DNA from: Seonamhaeicola aphaedonensis
Lineage (GTDB): Bacteria > Bacteroidota > Bacteroidia > Flavobacteriales > Flavobacteriaceae
NCBI RefSeq assembly: GCF_003386195.1
Contig: NZ_QRDX01000006.1
Location: forward strand, 186,001-250,000
Direction of reading: 5' to 3'
Length of the DNA: 64,000 nucleotides
The translations under genes and the position numbers were made by a program. Positions 8,094 to 17,800 of this stretch are shown in pieces; position 1 is the first letter of the stretch; each line of letters starts with the position of its first letter. Under the pieces are notes generated by a model. It worked only from the letters and a program-made list of their open reading frames with translations, was not told the DNA's origin and did not search any database.

Positions 8094-9944
8094 TTAATTA
8101 TTCCAAACTATACCGCGCATTTCACCACTGTAGTCTCCGGTTTCATCACTGAATTGAAGTCCTTTAACTCTATCTAATGGGAAATATATTTGTAGATTTG
8201 GTTCCGAACCAGTAATATCAGCATTCAATTGCCCAACAGATCGTGCCTCGTCCCAAATTCTAAAATCTTTAATGGAGCCATTCATTTTTGCTCCCCAAGA
8301 ATTACCTAGCCAGGTTTCACCCCATCCAGAAACATCTGGAACACCTATATCTGTTGATTGACCAACCATTTCTCCATCTACATATATTGAAGTTGTTCTG
8401 GCAGTATCATCATGAACAATAGCTACGTGTTGCCATACTTGTGATCTTACTGATAATGCAGGAGCCTCTGGACCGATCCAACCACTTATGTGCGTAAAAT
8501 TCCACAATCCACCTGATGCGAGTATTTCTTCCTCTGTAGGGTTTGTGTAACCAAATACTCTCAATCCGTAACTTCCGTTACCAAAAATCTCACCAGAACC
8601 ACCCATTTGTAATGTTTTTAGTTTCAAATCAAACTCTACAGTATAATCACCTTGAGGTGTGTAATTTGGAGTTATTCTAAATCCTATAGAGCTAGGATTA
8701 TCTCTATCAACATATACTCCATCTGCAGGCCCTACTAAGTTTGCATTTATTAAATCTATAGCATCTCCTATCGCATCGGCAGTATCATCTAAGGCAGTTT
8801 GTCTTGTTTCATTTTGTAAAACATCATTCGCATTGGCAAGCAAACTATCAATATAATCTAGGGTACCAACAGGATAATCACCATCCATATCGCCTTCAGT
8901 TACTGTAGCTCTAAAATCTGTTAATTCTTGAACAGCTACATTTAAATTTGTATAGTCTAAAACGATAATTGGAGGTTCTGCAACCCATTCAAACGTGCCT
9001 TTTAAAGTTGCTGTAGAATTCCCAACCACATCAGAAAAACTATTCCCTAAATTTGAACTTAATGGGAAATAAACTACTAATCCAGACTCAGTTCCATCTA
9101 TTGTTGCTCCAATATTAGATTGAATGGTACTCTGATCGAACACCGAATTCCAAACCTTAAACTCTCTAAACAATACGTTACAAGAACGGTCTGTGAAGGT
9201 TGGGCTATTACCTAACAACCAAGGTACGTCGGTCATTTCTGGAACACCTGCTAAAGTAGCCACTAACTGGCCATTAATATATAACTTTTGTTCAGAACCA
9301 GAATTGGTAAAAGCGACGTTCATCCACTCGCCTGACTTTAGAGTTCCTGCAGGAGATCTTGGAGACGTTGGCCAACCATCAGTGGTACCAGCTACTAACT
9401 CAATTTCTCCTGTACCAAAATAACGCGCCGCCATACCTCTTGAAGGCTCATCTTCTGTACTTAACAAGTTATTTGAAAAACCTGCCTGATTTAAATCAAC
9501 GATGTAAATCTCCATTTCTAAAGTTGAAGGTTGATATATGGCCTGTTTGACATTTTCTGAAAGTTCTATTGAAGAACCATTACCATGTTGAATCCAAGGG
9601 AATGCCTCTGATACCACACTAACTAAAAACTTATCAATGGCCGCATTTAATTTAATAACGGCATCATCGATGTCTGCTTGAGATTTTGAACTTTCAATAC
9701 GTTTATAAATCCAGTTTACAACATCTTGAAGTGCATCTTTGGATCCAGGTTGATAATCACCTGCATTTATACCTTCAACACCCGTAGCTATTAAGTTCTC
9801 AGCCTCCGTTATCCTAGACTGCAACTGGGCTATATCAAAAGACTGTGTAGGCGCATCGTCATCGCCACATGATATGGTAAAAAACACCATAACCAAGGGA
9901 ATTAAAACCCCTATTTTCTTTAAATTATTAATTATCTTCATCAT
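8094..9944 (-). CDS. surface glycan-binding lipoprotein with two LamG domains
   Basis: Probably the outer-membrane surface glycan-binding lipoprotein that takes the SusE/SusF place next to this SusCD pair. It has a signal sequence with Cys after FFTIS (lipobox region TISCGDDD). Residues ~35-115 form a helical FIVAR-like segment, residues ~118-300 a LamG/concanavalin A-like domain (KSGEWMNVAFTNSGSEQKLY, REFKVWN), residues ~335-400 a second helical segment, and residues ~410-600 a second LamG domain (VWQHVAIVHDD, TSIYVDGEMVGQS, KDFRIWDEARS). The order repeats helical-LamG twice, suggesting internal duplication. The stop is followed by a strong terminator. No catalytic residues are apparent, so binding is the inferred role. 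Confidence 0.8.
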   Translation of the reverse strand: MMKIINNLKKIGVLIPLVMVFFTISCGDDDAPTQSFDIAQLQSRITEAENLIATGVEGINAGDYQPGSKDALQDVVNWIYKRIESSKSQADIDDAVIKLNAAIDKFLVSVVSEAFPWIQHGNGSSIELSENVKQAIYQPSTLEMEIYIVDLNQAGFSNNLLSTEDEPSRGMAARYFGTGEIELVAGTTDGWPTSPRSPAGTLKSGEWMNVAFTNSGSEQKLYINGQLVATLAGVPEMTDVPWLLGNSPTFTDRSCNVLFREFKVWNSVFDQSTIQSNIGATIDGTESGLVVYFPLSSNLGNSFSDVVGNSTATLKGTFEWVAEPPIIVLDYTNLNVAVQELTDFRATVTEGDMDGDYPVGTLDYIDSLLANANDVLQNETRQTALDDTADAIGDAIDLINANLVGPADGVYVDRDNPSSIGFRITPNYTPQGDYTVEFDLKLKTLQMGGSGEIFGNGSYGLRVFGYTNPTEEEILASGGLWNFTHISGWIGPEAPALSVRSQVWQHVAIVHDDTARTTSIYVDGEMVGQSTDIGVPDVSGWGETWLGNSWGAKMNGSIKDFRIWDEARSVGQLNADITGSEPNLQIYFPLDRVKGLQFSDETGDYSGEMRGIVWNN

Positions 9945-9951
9945 ACTTTTT

Positions 9952-11505
9952 TTAGAAATTACTATTCATTAAACCATTAGACTTTGTCTTAGTATCGGCT
10001 GTATCCCACCATACTCTTATATCCATTCTATCTGAATCTATAGTATTTTGACCTGCTGGCATGAATTCCTGCTCTAGTTCATGGGCATTGTTAGAATATC
10101 TAATGCGTTTTACCCAAGTTCCTGGAGCCACAGAAGCTGCACTACTTACACCATCTATTGGTAACGTGATATCAGGATAATCTGTTCTTCTAAAATCTGC
10201 CCAAGCCTCTTTTCCATTAGGGAAATTAGCAATGTATTTCTGTGTTATCAGGTGCTTTAGCTTTTCTTCATTGGAGCCTGACAATGCCGGAAGTTCATTA
10301 ATGTAAGCAGTAGCATCTGCTGGGTCTACACCCACAAACTCCATAGAGGCTCTTACACCTTCTAACATGAGTGCATCGGCATCACCAGAAGCCCACCCTC
10401 TCAAAGCAGCTTCTGCCTGTAAGAATAGCACCTCAGTATACATCATTACAGGTTGAAAGTGATTAAAAGTTACTCCATCTCCCGCAAAGCCAATATAATT
10501 TGTATCGGCATTCATAGTAGCAAAATCATTAGAACCTACGGGTAAAATATTATAACCATTGGCAACACCTTCTAAACGCTCATTATCAACTAATGGAGAA
10601 CTGCTCTTATAAGCAAACCAAATTCTGGCTCGGGGATCTTCCATAGACGTTTCTGAGTACATAAAATCTAAAAATGTTTTAGAACATCTAATGTTATCCC
10701 AAGAAATAGCCATATTCCTTAAATAATCATAAAATGCTCTATCATCATCCCATGCGGGAATATGTGCTACATCGTCATTACTTTGCATAACCCCTGCATT
10801 GATAGCTGCTGCTGCTTCTGCTTGCGCTTTTCCAGGATCTACATTAGAAATACGCATCGCCATACGTAACTTGAGGGAATTCCCAAAACGCTTCCATTTT
10901 TCTAAGTCCCAACCATAAATTATATCTGGGCTTATTATTTGACCAGGTTCTTGCTCTAGGGTGAATTGACTAGTGTCATTCACATCTATAGTATTCACCG
11001 CCGCTGTGATCCTATCAAACAAATCATAATAAATTTCTTGTTGAGAGTTATAAGGTACGCTTTCACCTAAACCTGCTCCAAAATAAGGAATATCACCGTA
11101 GTAATCTGTCATTCTCAGCCACTCAGAAGCTTCCCATATCTCTAAAACCTGCATCAAATTACTATAAACAGGATCTTCACCATATAGTCTTTGTAAGGTT
11201 CTAATATCTGCTAACCCTACCGTATACCATTCACGCCATTTATTACCAACCCAACCATCAACATACTCGTAACGTCCTGATTCAAAACCAGAAATGGTAT
11301 TGGCCCAGTACTGAGAATACAGATCGGCGTACAGATTCACGTTCCTTTGATAATTGTAAATAGGGCCTTGTGCGATAACCATAAATAACTCTCCTGGTTT
11401 TGGAGTTGTGATAGCATCTTTGCGTGTATTTAGTTCCTCAAAATCCTCGGTACAACTAACTATAGCTAGGAGTACACCTAATATTAATAAAATTGATTTT
11501 TTCAT
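9952..11505 (-). CDS. SusD/RagB family outer-membrane lipoprotein
   Basis: Glycan-capturing lid of the SusCD importer, lipidated at the cell surface. Signal and lipobox: LLAIVSCTED. About 517 residues, of the SusD-like_2 type. Features are an early ELNTRKDAIT segment, YADLYSQYWANT, the TPR-like helices WKRFGNSLKLRMAMRIS typical of SusD, and a C-terminal QKYIANFPNGKEAWADFRRTDYP motif (the EAW-D-RR signature is usual here). It lies 11 bases after susC and 7 bases before the LamG lipoprotein gene, giving a SusC-SusD-binding protein order. Confidence 0.93.
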   Translation of the reverse strand: MKKSILLILGVLLAIVSCTEDFEELNTRKDAITTPKPGELFMVIAQGPIYNYQRNVNLYADLYSQYWANTISGFESGRYEYVDGWVGNKWREWYTVGLADIRTLQRLYGEDPVYSNLMQVLEIWEASEWLRMTDYYGDIPYFGAGLGESVPYNSQQEIYYDLFDRITAAVNTIDVNDTSQFTLEQEPGQIISPDIIYGWDLEKWKRFGNSLKLRMAMRISNVDPGKAQAEAAAAINAGVMQSNDDVAHIPAWDDDRAFYDYLRNMAISWDNIRCSKTFLDFMYSETSMEDPRARIWFAYKSSSPLVDNERLEGVANGYNILPVGSNDFATMNADTNYIGFAGDGVTFNHFQPVMMYTEVLFLQAEAALRGWASGDADALMLEGVRASMEFVGVDPADATAYINELPALSGSNEEKLKHLITQKYIANFPNGKEAWADFRRTDYPDITLPIDGVSSAASVAPGTWVKRIRYSNNAHELEQEFMPAGQNTIDSDRMDIRVWWDTADTKTKSNGLMNSNF

Positions 11506-11516
11506 ATTATTCTTTT

Positions 11517-14500
11517 TTACAATTTAACGTTTAGGGCAAAACCATAAGTTCTTTCAACGGGTACTGGTGAAAAGTCAATACCTTGTGAACCAATGTCAGA
11601 ATTATAAACCGTATCTGGAACGGTTCCAGGTGTATTTCTATAAAGATAGAATAAATTTCTACCCACCGCAGAGATTTTAACCTCACTCAAAAATCCATTT
11701 CCTATGGAATTTAGTAAAGACTTAGGTAATGAATATCCAAGTGAAATCTCTCCTAGTTTCATAAAAGACGCATCGTAAATAAATTCTTCAGTAATATTTG
11801 TAACAGATTGCCAATACGCTTGAGGCGTTACAATGGTGGTATTGGTACTACCATCTGCTAACACACCATTAGGCACAAAGAAAGGCTCTCTTCCTAAACT
11901 TAACGTTTTAGGTGTGTTACCACTGCCTGTAGCTGATGATTCTGTTAACGAATAAATATCACCGCCTTGCTGCATAATTAAAAGTGCATTAAAGGAAAGT
12001 CCTTTGTAATTAGCATTTATACCTATAGAACCAGTAAAATCAGCTTGAATATTTCCAAGTTTTACATCTTGTTGGCTTGTAACTGGTAAACCATCGGCTC
12101 CTACGATGATGTTACCATTATCATCTTTCTGGTAAGCCGTTCCAAAAATATCTCCATATTTCTCACCTGGTCTACCAAGTACGGTATTGCCAAAGAAACG
12201 ATGAAAGGCCTCTGGCTGATCTGCTATATATTCTTCTATAGTACCTGTATTGGTAGCAAAATTTAGAGTTAATCCTAGATTAAAATCTTCTGTTCTCACA
12301 GGAACCACATTAGCAAACACTTCTAATCCTTTATTTCTAATTAAACCTAAATTGTCTATTCTAGAAGTGAATCCACCAGATTGACCAACTACCACAGGAA
12401 TAATTTGGTTTCTAGTATCTTCTTGATAGTAGGTTATATCAAATCCTAATCTGTTGTCGAACAATTTAAATTCAAGTCCTACTTCTGTGGTGGTAGAAAT
12501 TTCTGGCTGTAAACCTAAACTAACCGTTGAATCTGGTGTAGACGTTGCTAAAAGCAAAAAGTTATTTGGCGCTAAGGTAAATACTGGATTGGTTTGGTAA
12601 GGCTCCGTATCTTTACCAACCTCAGCCCAAGACCCTCTCACTTTTAGGTAATTTAACCAATCTGGCATTTCCCAGATTTCAGATAATAATGCACTTAAAC
12701 CAACTGACGAATAAAAATACGAGTTACTGTCTATGGGTAAAGCTGAAGACCAGTCATTTCTGGCTGTAGCGTTTAAGAATAAAAAATCTTTATAGGACGC
12801 ATCTGCAAAAGCATATAAGGAGTGTATCTCTCTATCATTGAAGGTTTCTCTAACACTAAAATTAGTAGCCGCGTTTAAAAACAAGTTATTTTCGGATGAT
12901 AATTTACCTGAGGATGCATTTAAGCCTTCAATACCTCTACGCATAAGATTACCTCCCGCACTTAAACCCAATGAAAAATCTTCATTGATTTCTTTATTAT
13001 AGGACAACAAAAACTCTGAGTTTTCCTCTTTAAAGAAAGATTCTGATGTATTAAGCGAAGGTGTATTACCAAAGACATTATCTTCATAACGCGCACCACT
13101 TAATGACTCGTATCTATAAAGGTCAAGTCCATATTTTAGTTTTAGACTCAATTCATCAGTAAACTTGAAGGTAGTTGCCAAATACCCAAACATTCTATTA
13201 CGCTCATCGCTATTGAAGCCTGATGCTCTCAAGAAATATGGATTTCTATTGTCGGCATTTGGGTTTTCTGTTAAAATGGTACTAGGCCCAAACAAATACT
13301 CCCTGGTTTGATTGTCTTCAAAAACAAAACCGGGGGCTAAATCGCGAGTTCTGATGTTTGCAGGCATACCATTCCAATAAGACACACTACTGTAAACACC
13401 AATAGTTGGCCTACCTTCTCCCTTAGTATTAATATAAGATACTTTGGCATCAACATTCATCCATGGATTAATATCGTAACTGGCTCTTAAATCAAAGTTT
13501 AATCTATCTACATTAAAGCCATCATAAATGCCTTCGGTTTTGTCTTTACCTATAGAAACCTTAAAACTTCCATCTTCTCCTCCTTTTGTAAATATTAAAT
13601 TATTTCTAGTACTAACACCTGTTCTTGTGAAATCTTCTAATAAATTGTCTTCTGCTTGATATGGCAGAGATTCACCAGTCCATGCAATACGCTCGACACC
13701 ATCAAAACGTGGCCCCCAAGATACTCTAGATTGAGGATCATAAACACCGTTAGTTCCTTGACCATATTCTCTTTGCAAATCAAGAAAGTAAGCTGCTCTA
13801 GAAAATGTTGTTGAACCTGTATAGGAAATCCCTAAACCTTTAGATTTAGCACCACTCTTAGTTGTGATTAAAACCACACCATTGGCACCACGAGATCCAT
13901 ATAATGCTGCAGCAGGACCTCCTTTAAGTACAGACATAGACTCTATATCATCAGGGTTGATATCCAGATACCCACCTCCATTAGAGGTACCTCCAAATAA
14001 GCCTTGTGCATCTGTGGCGGTATCTTCTGTTGAAAAAGGAACCCCATCAATCACCCAAAGTAATTTATCATTACCCGTTAATGAACTAGCCCCTCGAATG
14101 TCAATTCTAGGCTTACCACCAATACCTCCTGAATTAGTTACAACAACACCTGCAGATTTACCTTGTAAGGCTGATGTAACGTTGGGGTTAGCTGCAGCAG
14201 TTAAACTTTCAGAATCCACCTCTTGAACTGCATAAGACAGTGCTTTCTTTTCCTTTTTAATCCCTAAAGCTGTAACCACAACTTCATCCAATTGAGAGAC
14301 GTCTTCAATAAGGCTTACGTCTAACACAGTTTGCCCGTTTACTGGCACCTCTTTGGTTGTATAACCAATATAGGAAAACACCAATACTGCATCTGCACCT
14401 GAAATTTCAATAGAATACTTTCCATCAAAATCTGAAGTAACACCTTGATTTGTGCCTTTCACTATGATGTTTACTCCCGGCAAACTTAAGTTACTATTTG

Positions 14501-14597
14501 CGTCTACAACTGTTCCGCTTACTGTAGTCTGTGCATGCATACTGTAGCTAAGCAGTACACAAAAAACAAACAGTAATTTTAGTAAATTTTTTGTCAT
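11517..14597 (-). CDS. SusC/RagA family TonB-linked outer-membrane transporter
   Basis: Outer-membrane TonB-dependent channel that imports glycans together with SusD. At 1026 residues it has the usual family length. Order: signal peptide (1-22, ending MHAQ), carboxypeptidase-like domain (TVSGTVVDANSNLSLPGVNI), TonB-box-like stretch (DEVVVTALGIKKEKK, ~105-120), plug domain with the SusC signature GSRGANGVVLITTKSG near residue 233, then a 22-strand barrel ending NVKL. It is the first gene of a unit with susD and the LamG lipoprotein. The 291-bp upstream region holds a -7 box, a palindrome cluster and a 14-nt block shared with the region upstream of the NagB fusion gene. Confidence 0.96.
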   Translation of the reverse strand: MTKNLLKLLFVFCVLLSYSMHAQTTVSGTVVDANSNLSLPGVNIIVKGTNQGVTSDFDGKYSIEISGADAVLVFSYIGYTTKEVPVNGQTVLDVSLIEDVSQLDEVVVTALGIKKEKKALSYAVQEVDSESLTAAANPNVTSALQGKSAGVVVTNSGGIGGKPRIDIRGASSLTGNDKLLWVIDGVPFSTEDTATDAQGLFGGTSNGGGYLDINPDDIESMSVLKGGPAAALYGSRGANGVVLITTKSGAKSKGLGISYTGSTTFSRAAYFLDLQREYGQGTNGVYDPQSRVSWGPRFDGVERIAWTGESLPYQAEDNLLEDFTRTGVSTRNNLIFTKGGEDGSFKVSIGKDKTEGIYDGFNVDRLNFDLRASYDINPWMNVDAKVSYINTKGEGRPTIGVYSSVSYWNGMPANIRTRDLAPGFVFEDNQTREYLFGPSTILTENPNADNRNPYFLRASGFNSDERNRMFGYLATTFKFTDELSLKLKYGLDLYRYESLSGARYEDNVFGNTPSLNTSESFFKEENSEFLLSYNKEINEDFSLGLSAGGNLMRRGIEGLNASSGKLSSENNLFLNAATNFSVRETFNDREIHSLYAFADASYKDFLFLNATARNDWSSALPIDSNSYFYSSVGLSALLSEIWEMPDWLNYLKVRGSWAEVGKDTEPYQTNPVFTLAPNNFLLLATSTPDSTVSLGLQPEISTTTEVGLEFKLFDNRLGFDITYYQEDTRNQIIPVVVGQSGGFTSRIDNLGLIRNKGLEVFANVVPVRTEDFNLGLTLNFATNTGTIEEYIADQPEAFHRFFGNTVLGRPGEKYGDIFGTAYQKDDNGNIIVGADGLPVTSQQDVKLGNIQADFTGSIGINANYKGLSFNALLIMQQGGDIYSLTESSATGSGNTPKTLSLGREPFFVPNGVLADGSTNTTIVTPQAYWQSVTNITEEFIYDASFMKLGEISLGYSLPKSLLNSIGNGFLSEVKISAVGRNLFYLYRNTPGTVPDTVYNSDIGSQGIDFSPVPVERTYGFALNVKL

Positions 14598-14643
14598 AAT
14601 TTGATTAGTTTAAATTTTTGTTAAAAATTATTTAATTTTTTGT

Positions 14644-14651
14644 CAAAGCTA
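14644..14651 (-). promoter_or_regulatory. candidate susC promoter -7 box
   Basis: The - strand reads TAGCTTTG, a perfect match to the Bacteroidota -7 consensus TAnnTTTG, about 47 bases upstream of the susC start. The nearest TTG for a -33 element is 25 bases further upstream, slightly long, so the assignment is tentative. Confidence 0.5.
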
Positions 14652-14684
14652 AAGGAATAAAAAAAACACATAAGCACAATAGTT

Positions 14685-14698
14685 TTTCGACAAACAAC
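14685..14698 (-). promoter_or_regulatory. candidate operator shared with the NagB-PIG-L gene
   Basis: The - strand reads GTTGTTTGTCGAAA. The identical 14 bases occur at 40044-40057 upstream of the NagB-PIG-L gene, in the same orientation relative to the gene. Here it lies 33 bases upstream of the candidate -7 box, a typical activator position. Confidence 0.45.
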
Positions 14699-14732
14699 AA
14701 TTTTGAAAAGGAGTTCGGCTCTAATACAATTC

Positions 14733-14775
14733 TTATTCATTTTCTTAATAAGAAAATATTCTTTTGTATGAATAA
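14733..14775. promoter_or_regulatory. nested palindromes upstream of susC
   Basis: Inner palindrome 14739-14757 has 9-base arms (ATTTTCTTA/TAAGAAAAT) around one A. Outer arms TTATTCAT (14733-14740) and ATGAATAA (14768-14775) also pair. 22 bases (14733-14754) recur exactly, inverted, at 40448-40469. A regulator-binding site or structured leader is possible. Confidence 0.35.
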
Positions 14776-14888
14776 TGAAGTTTAGTTTATTAGCATCATT
14801 GACTTTAAAGAGATAGCCGTTAAAGAGTATATAAATACTCTATTTATAAACTATATTTATATTAACTTGCATTGCATATTAAGTATAC

Positions 14889-17800
14889 TCAACGCTTTAA
14901 AGTGAAATGACCGGAATAAACTCTACCATCTTCTAAGAATACCTTAAACCAGTAATCATCGGTGGGCATCATATTGCCATTAAATGTGCCATCCCAACCA
15001 TCTTGTAACGATGAAATCTGTTTTAGTAGTTTCCCATAGCGATCAAACACTAAAATTCTACTATTGGCTTGAAACGAAGCACTAACACCAATAATTTGCC
15101 AAAAGTCATTAAATCCGTCATTGTTTGGTGTAAAAAACTTCATATAGCCTAGTACTGAAATATTTAAAGTAACAACACCACATCCATCTTTGTCATTTAC
15201 ATAAATAGTGTAAAATCCAGGTCTTACATTAGTAAATTCTGGTTCATCTTGGTAAACTATAAAGTTAGAGTTTTCTTCAACTAAAGCATACTCATAGTTG
15301 CCCTGACCAAGGTTTGTTGTGTTTATGGTAACTGTATTGTCATTTTCTGTAAAATCAACCACCGTAATATCATCTTGATTAATTGTGGCTATTTCTGAGG
15401 CGTTTACAAAAATATCACGTGTTCTAGAGCAACTCGTACCATCTGTTTTAGTGAGAGTAACATGATAAGTACCCGGTATCGAAACTGAGATGGTTGGTGT
15501 TGTATCGGGTAATAACTGATTTACAGCACTTCCATCTAAACTAGTCCATCGCCATTCGTACGTAAAAGTTTCAATAACACTTGCCTCTACAGGGTCTAGT
15601 TCAACGGTAAAAGTTGGGTCTGAAGTACATACGATATGTTCTGAATCAATTTCAAATTCTGGTAATGGATTTACAATTAAATCTATGGTAGTATTAGCAA
15701 AACAACTTGTGTTTATTGGGTTAACAACCACTACATTTATCGTTTGATTAGCGGAATTAAGTGGGTTTGGTAAGGTAGGACTATCAGTAATAAGGTTGCC
15801 ATTTTCATCTACGTAGTCAAAATAAATTTCCATGTTGGTTTGTGAACCAAGTATAGTTGCTAAAAAGCCAGAGGTATCAAATAAGAAATAACCATCATCA
15901 TCTATATCTCCGCTGTCTCCATCACAAACTTCTTGGGGTGGCACCACATTGGCAATAATAGGTTGCTCATCTATAATGAACTCCACGTTAGTCTCGTCAT
16001 AACATGCGCCATCTGGGTCATTTGTTGAATTATTAGTAACCCTAACCGTGATGGTTTGATTTTCTGTTAGAAATGTTGGTTGAATGGGACTTATTACTGG
16101 GGTTCCATCTGCATATAACAATAGATTCCCAGTATCATCAAAATAAGTTATGGTAACACTCATAGGATCTTGACCATTCAAAATATCGGCTTCCAGATTT
16201 GAAGCATCAAAAGGATAGCTCAAAACAGTATCGTTCGTGTCATAATCGCATTGGCTGCTAAATGTAACTGGATTAGCAATAGGTAAAGCTTCAACAATTA
16301 AAAGGTCTGTTAATTCTTGAAGTCCTAAGCAATTATTTCCTAAATCACTTTTTACACGTACCCAAATACTTTGACTATTGGGTGAATTAAAATTTTGATG
16401 GTTAGAAATATCAGGTATTTCATTGGTTTCTAACTCGGCATCCACTTGACTTTCGTAAAAATGCACCGATACATTTATTGTTGAAAATACGTTTAAAGAA
16501 ATATCATCTCTAATTGAAGACAAATTAAAAGTTGCTACACCATCCCTTTCATCCAATCCGTTATCGCAGTGGTACAATGGGGTTGGATTGTAAACACTCA
16601 GAGCAGCACTAGATGGGTTTACCACTAACATTAATGGTACTATCATAAAACAACCATTAACGTTTTCAGTTCTTACCCAAACGGTTTCGGGGGTAAATCC
16701 TGGGGCGCCTTGATAGTTATTGGGTGTGGTAATGGCATTGGTTGCATTTTGAGCATCGGCCTGGGTGAGATAATATGAAAACGTTAAACCTTCAGCTAAA
16801 TAGTTAGGATTTATTTCTTCTTTAATTTGATCCAGTGTTAGATTAAAAAATGCTTGTCCATCATTAGAAGCATCATCGCATTGCATGTATGTAGTAGGAT
16901 TGTTAGCAATAGGAAGTATATTTACAGTTAAGTTGATCTCGTTTGAATACAAACCACAAGCATTTCCGTTTCTATCTAATTTAACCCTGTACCTGATATT
17001 GTTTAACAATTGAGTTACATTACTTAATACCAAATTCGGACTTGATGTGCCAGAGTATGTAAGATCATCTGAAAGTACAGACCAATTAACACCATCTATA
17101 CTTAATTCCCATTGATAGTTTTCAGTATCTGACGAAACTATGCTTATGGTGGTGTTTGAAAACTCACAAACACTGGTATCACTAGGCTGATTTATAATAG
17201 TTATGGGAGCAAATATAAGGTAATCACTATTAGGAACTGTGTAACCATCAGCAGCATTTGTTACCAATCCGTTTGCATTTGTTGTTACAGGGTTATCACC
17301 TATTAAATCATCAGCATTACCATCAGAGAACCCAGCTTCTATAACATCGCTACAGCCATCACCATCACTATCTAAATCTAAGTAAGAGAAAATAGTATCA
17401 GTGTCTAAATCGTTTGGTGTATAGCCAATTAAATTGCTGTCTGGAAAGGTTTCTGCATTGTTTGTCCATCCATTGGTTCCGTAAGGCCCATCTTCTCTAC
17501 CATCCAAATTAGCATCAAAAAATAAGATTCCTAATTGACCTGTTTCTTCAATATCGAAAATACCATCATTGTCACTATCTAAATCTAAATAGTCTGGAAT
17601 TGAATCACCATCCGTATCAATAGGCATAGTGTTGTTTTCGTATGCATCATCTAAACCATTTTGATTAATATCGCTATTGGATGGCAAAACTAATGTTCCT
17701 GTATTCTCTACAACGTCTGGAATCCCATCATTATCGCTGTCTAAATCAACACTATCAAGGATACCGTCATTATCAGAATCTGTAGTACAAGAGAAAAACT

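Noticed and set aside
14824-14841. Hairpin AGAGTAT-ATAA-ATACTCT downstream of the TSP3-repeat gene
   Set aside because: The stem is 7 bp and A/T-rich, with no T tail on the - strand; too weak to call a terminator.
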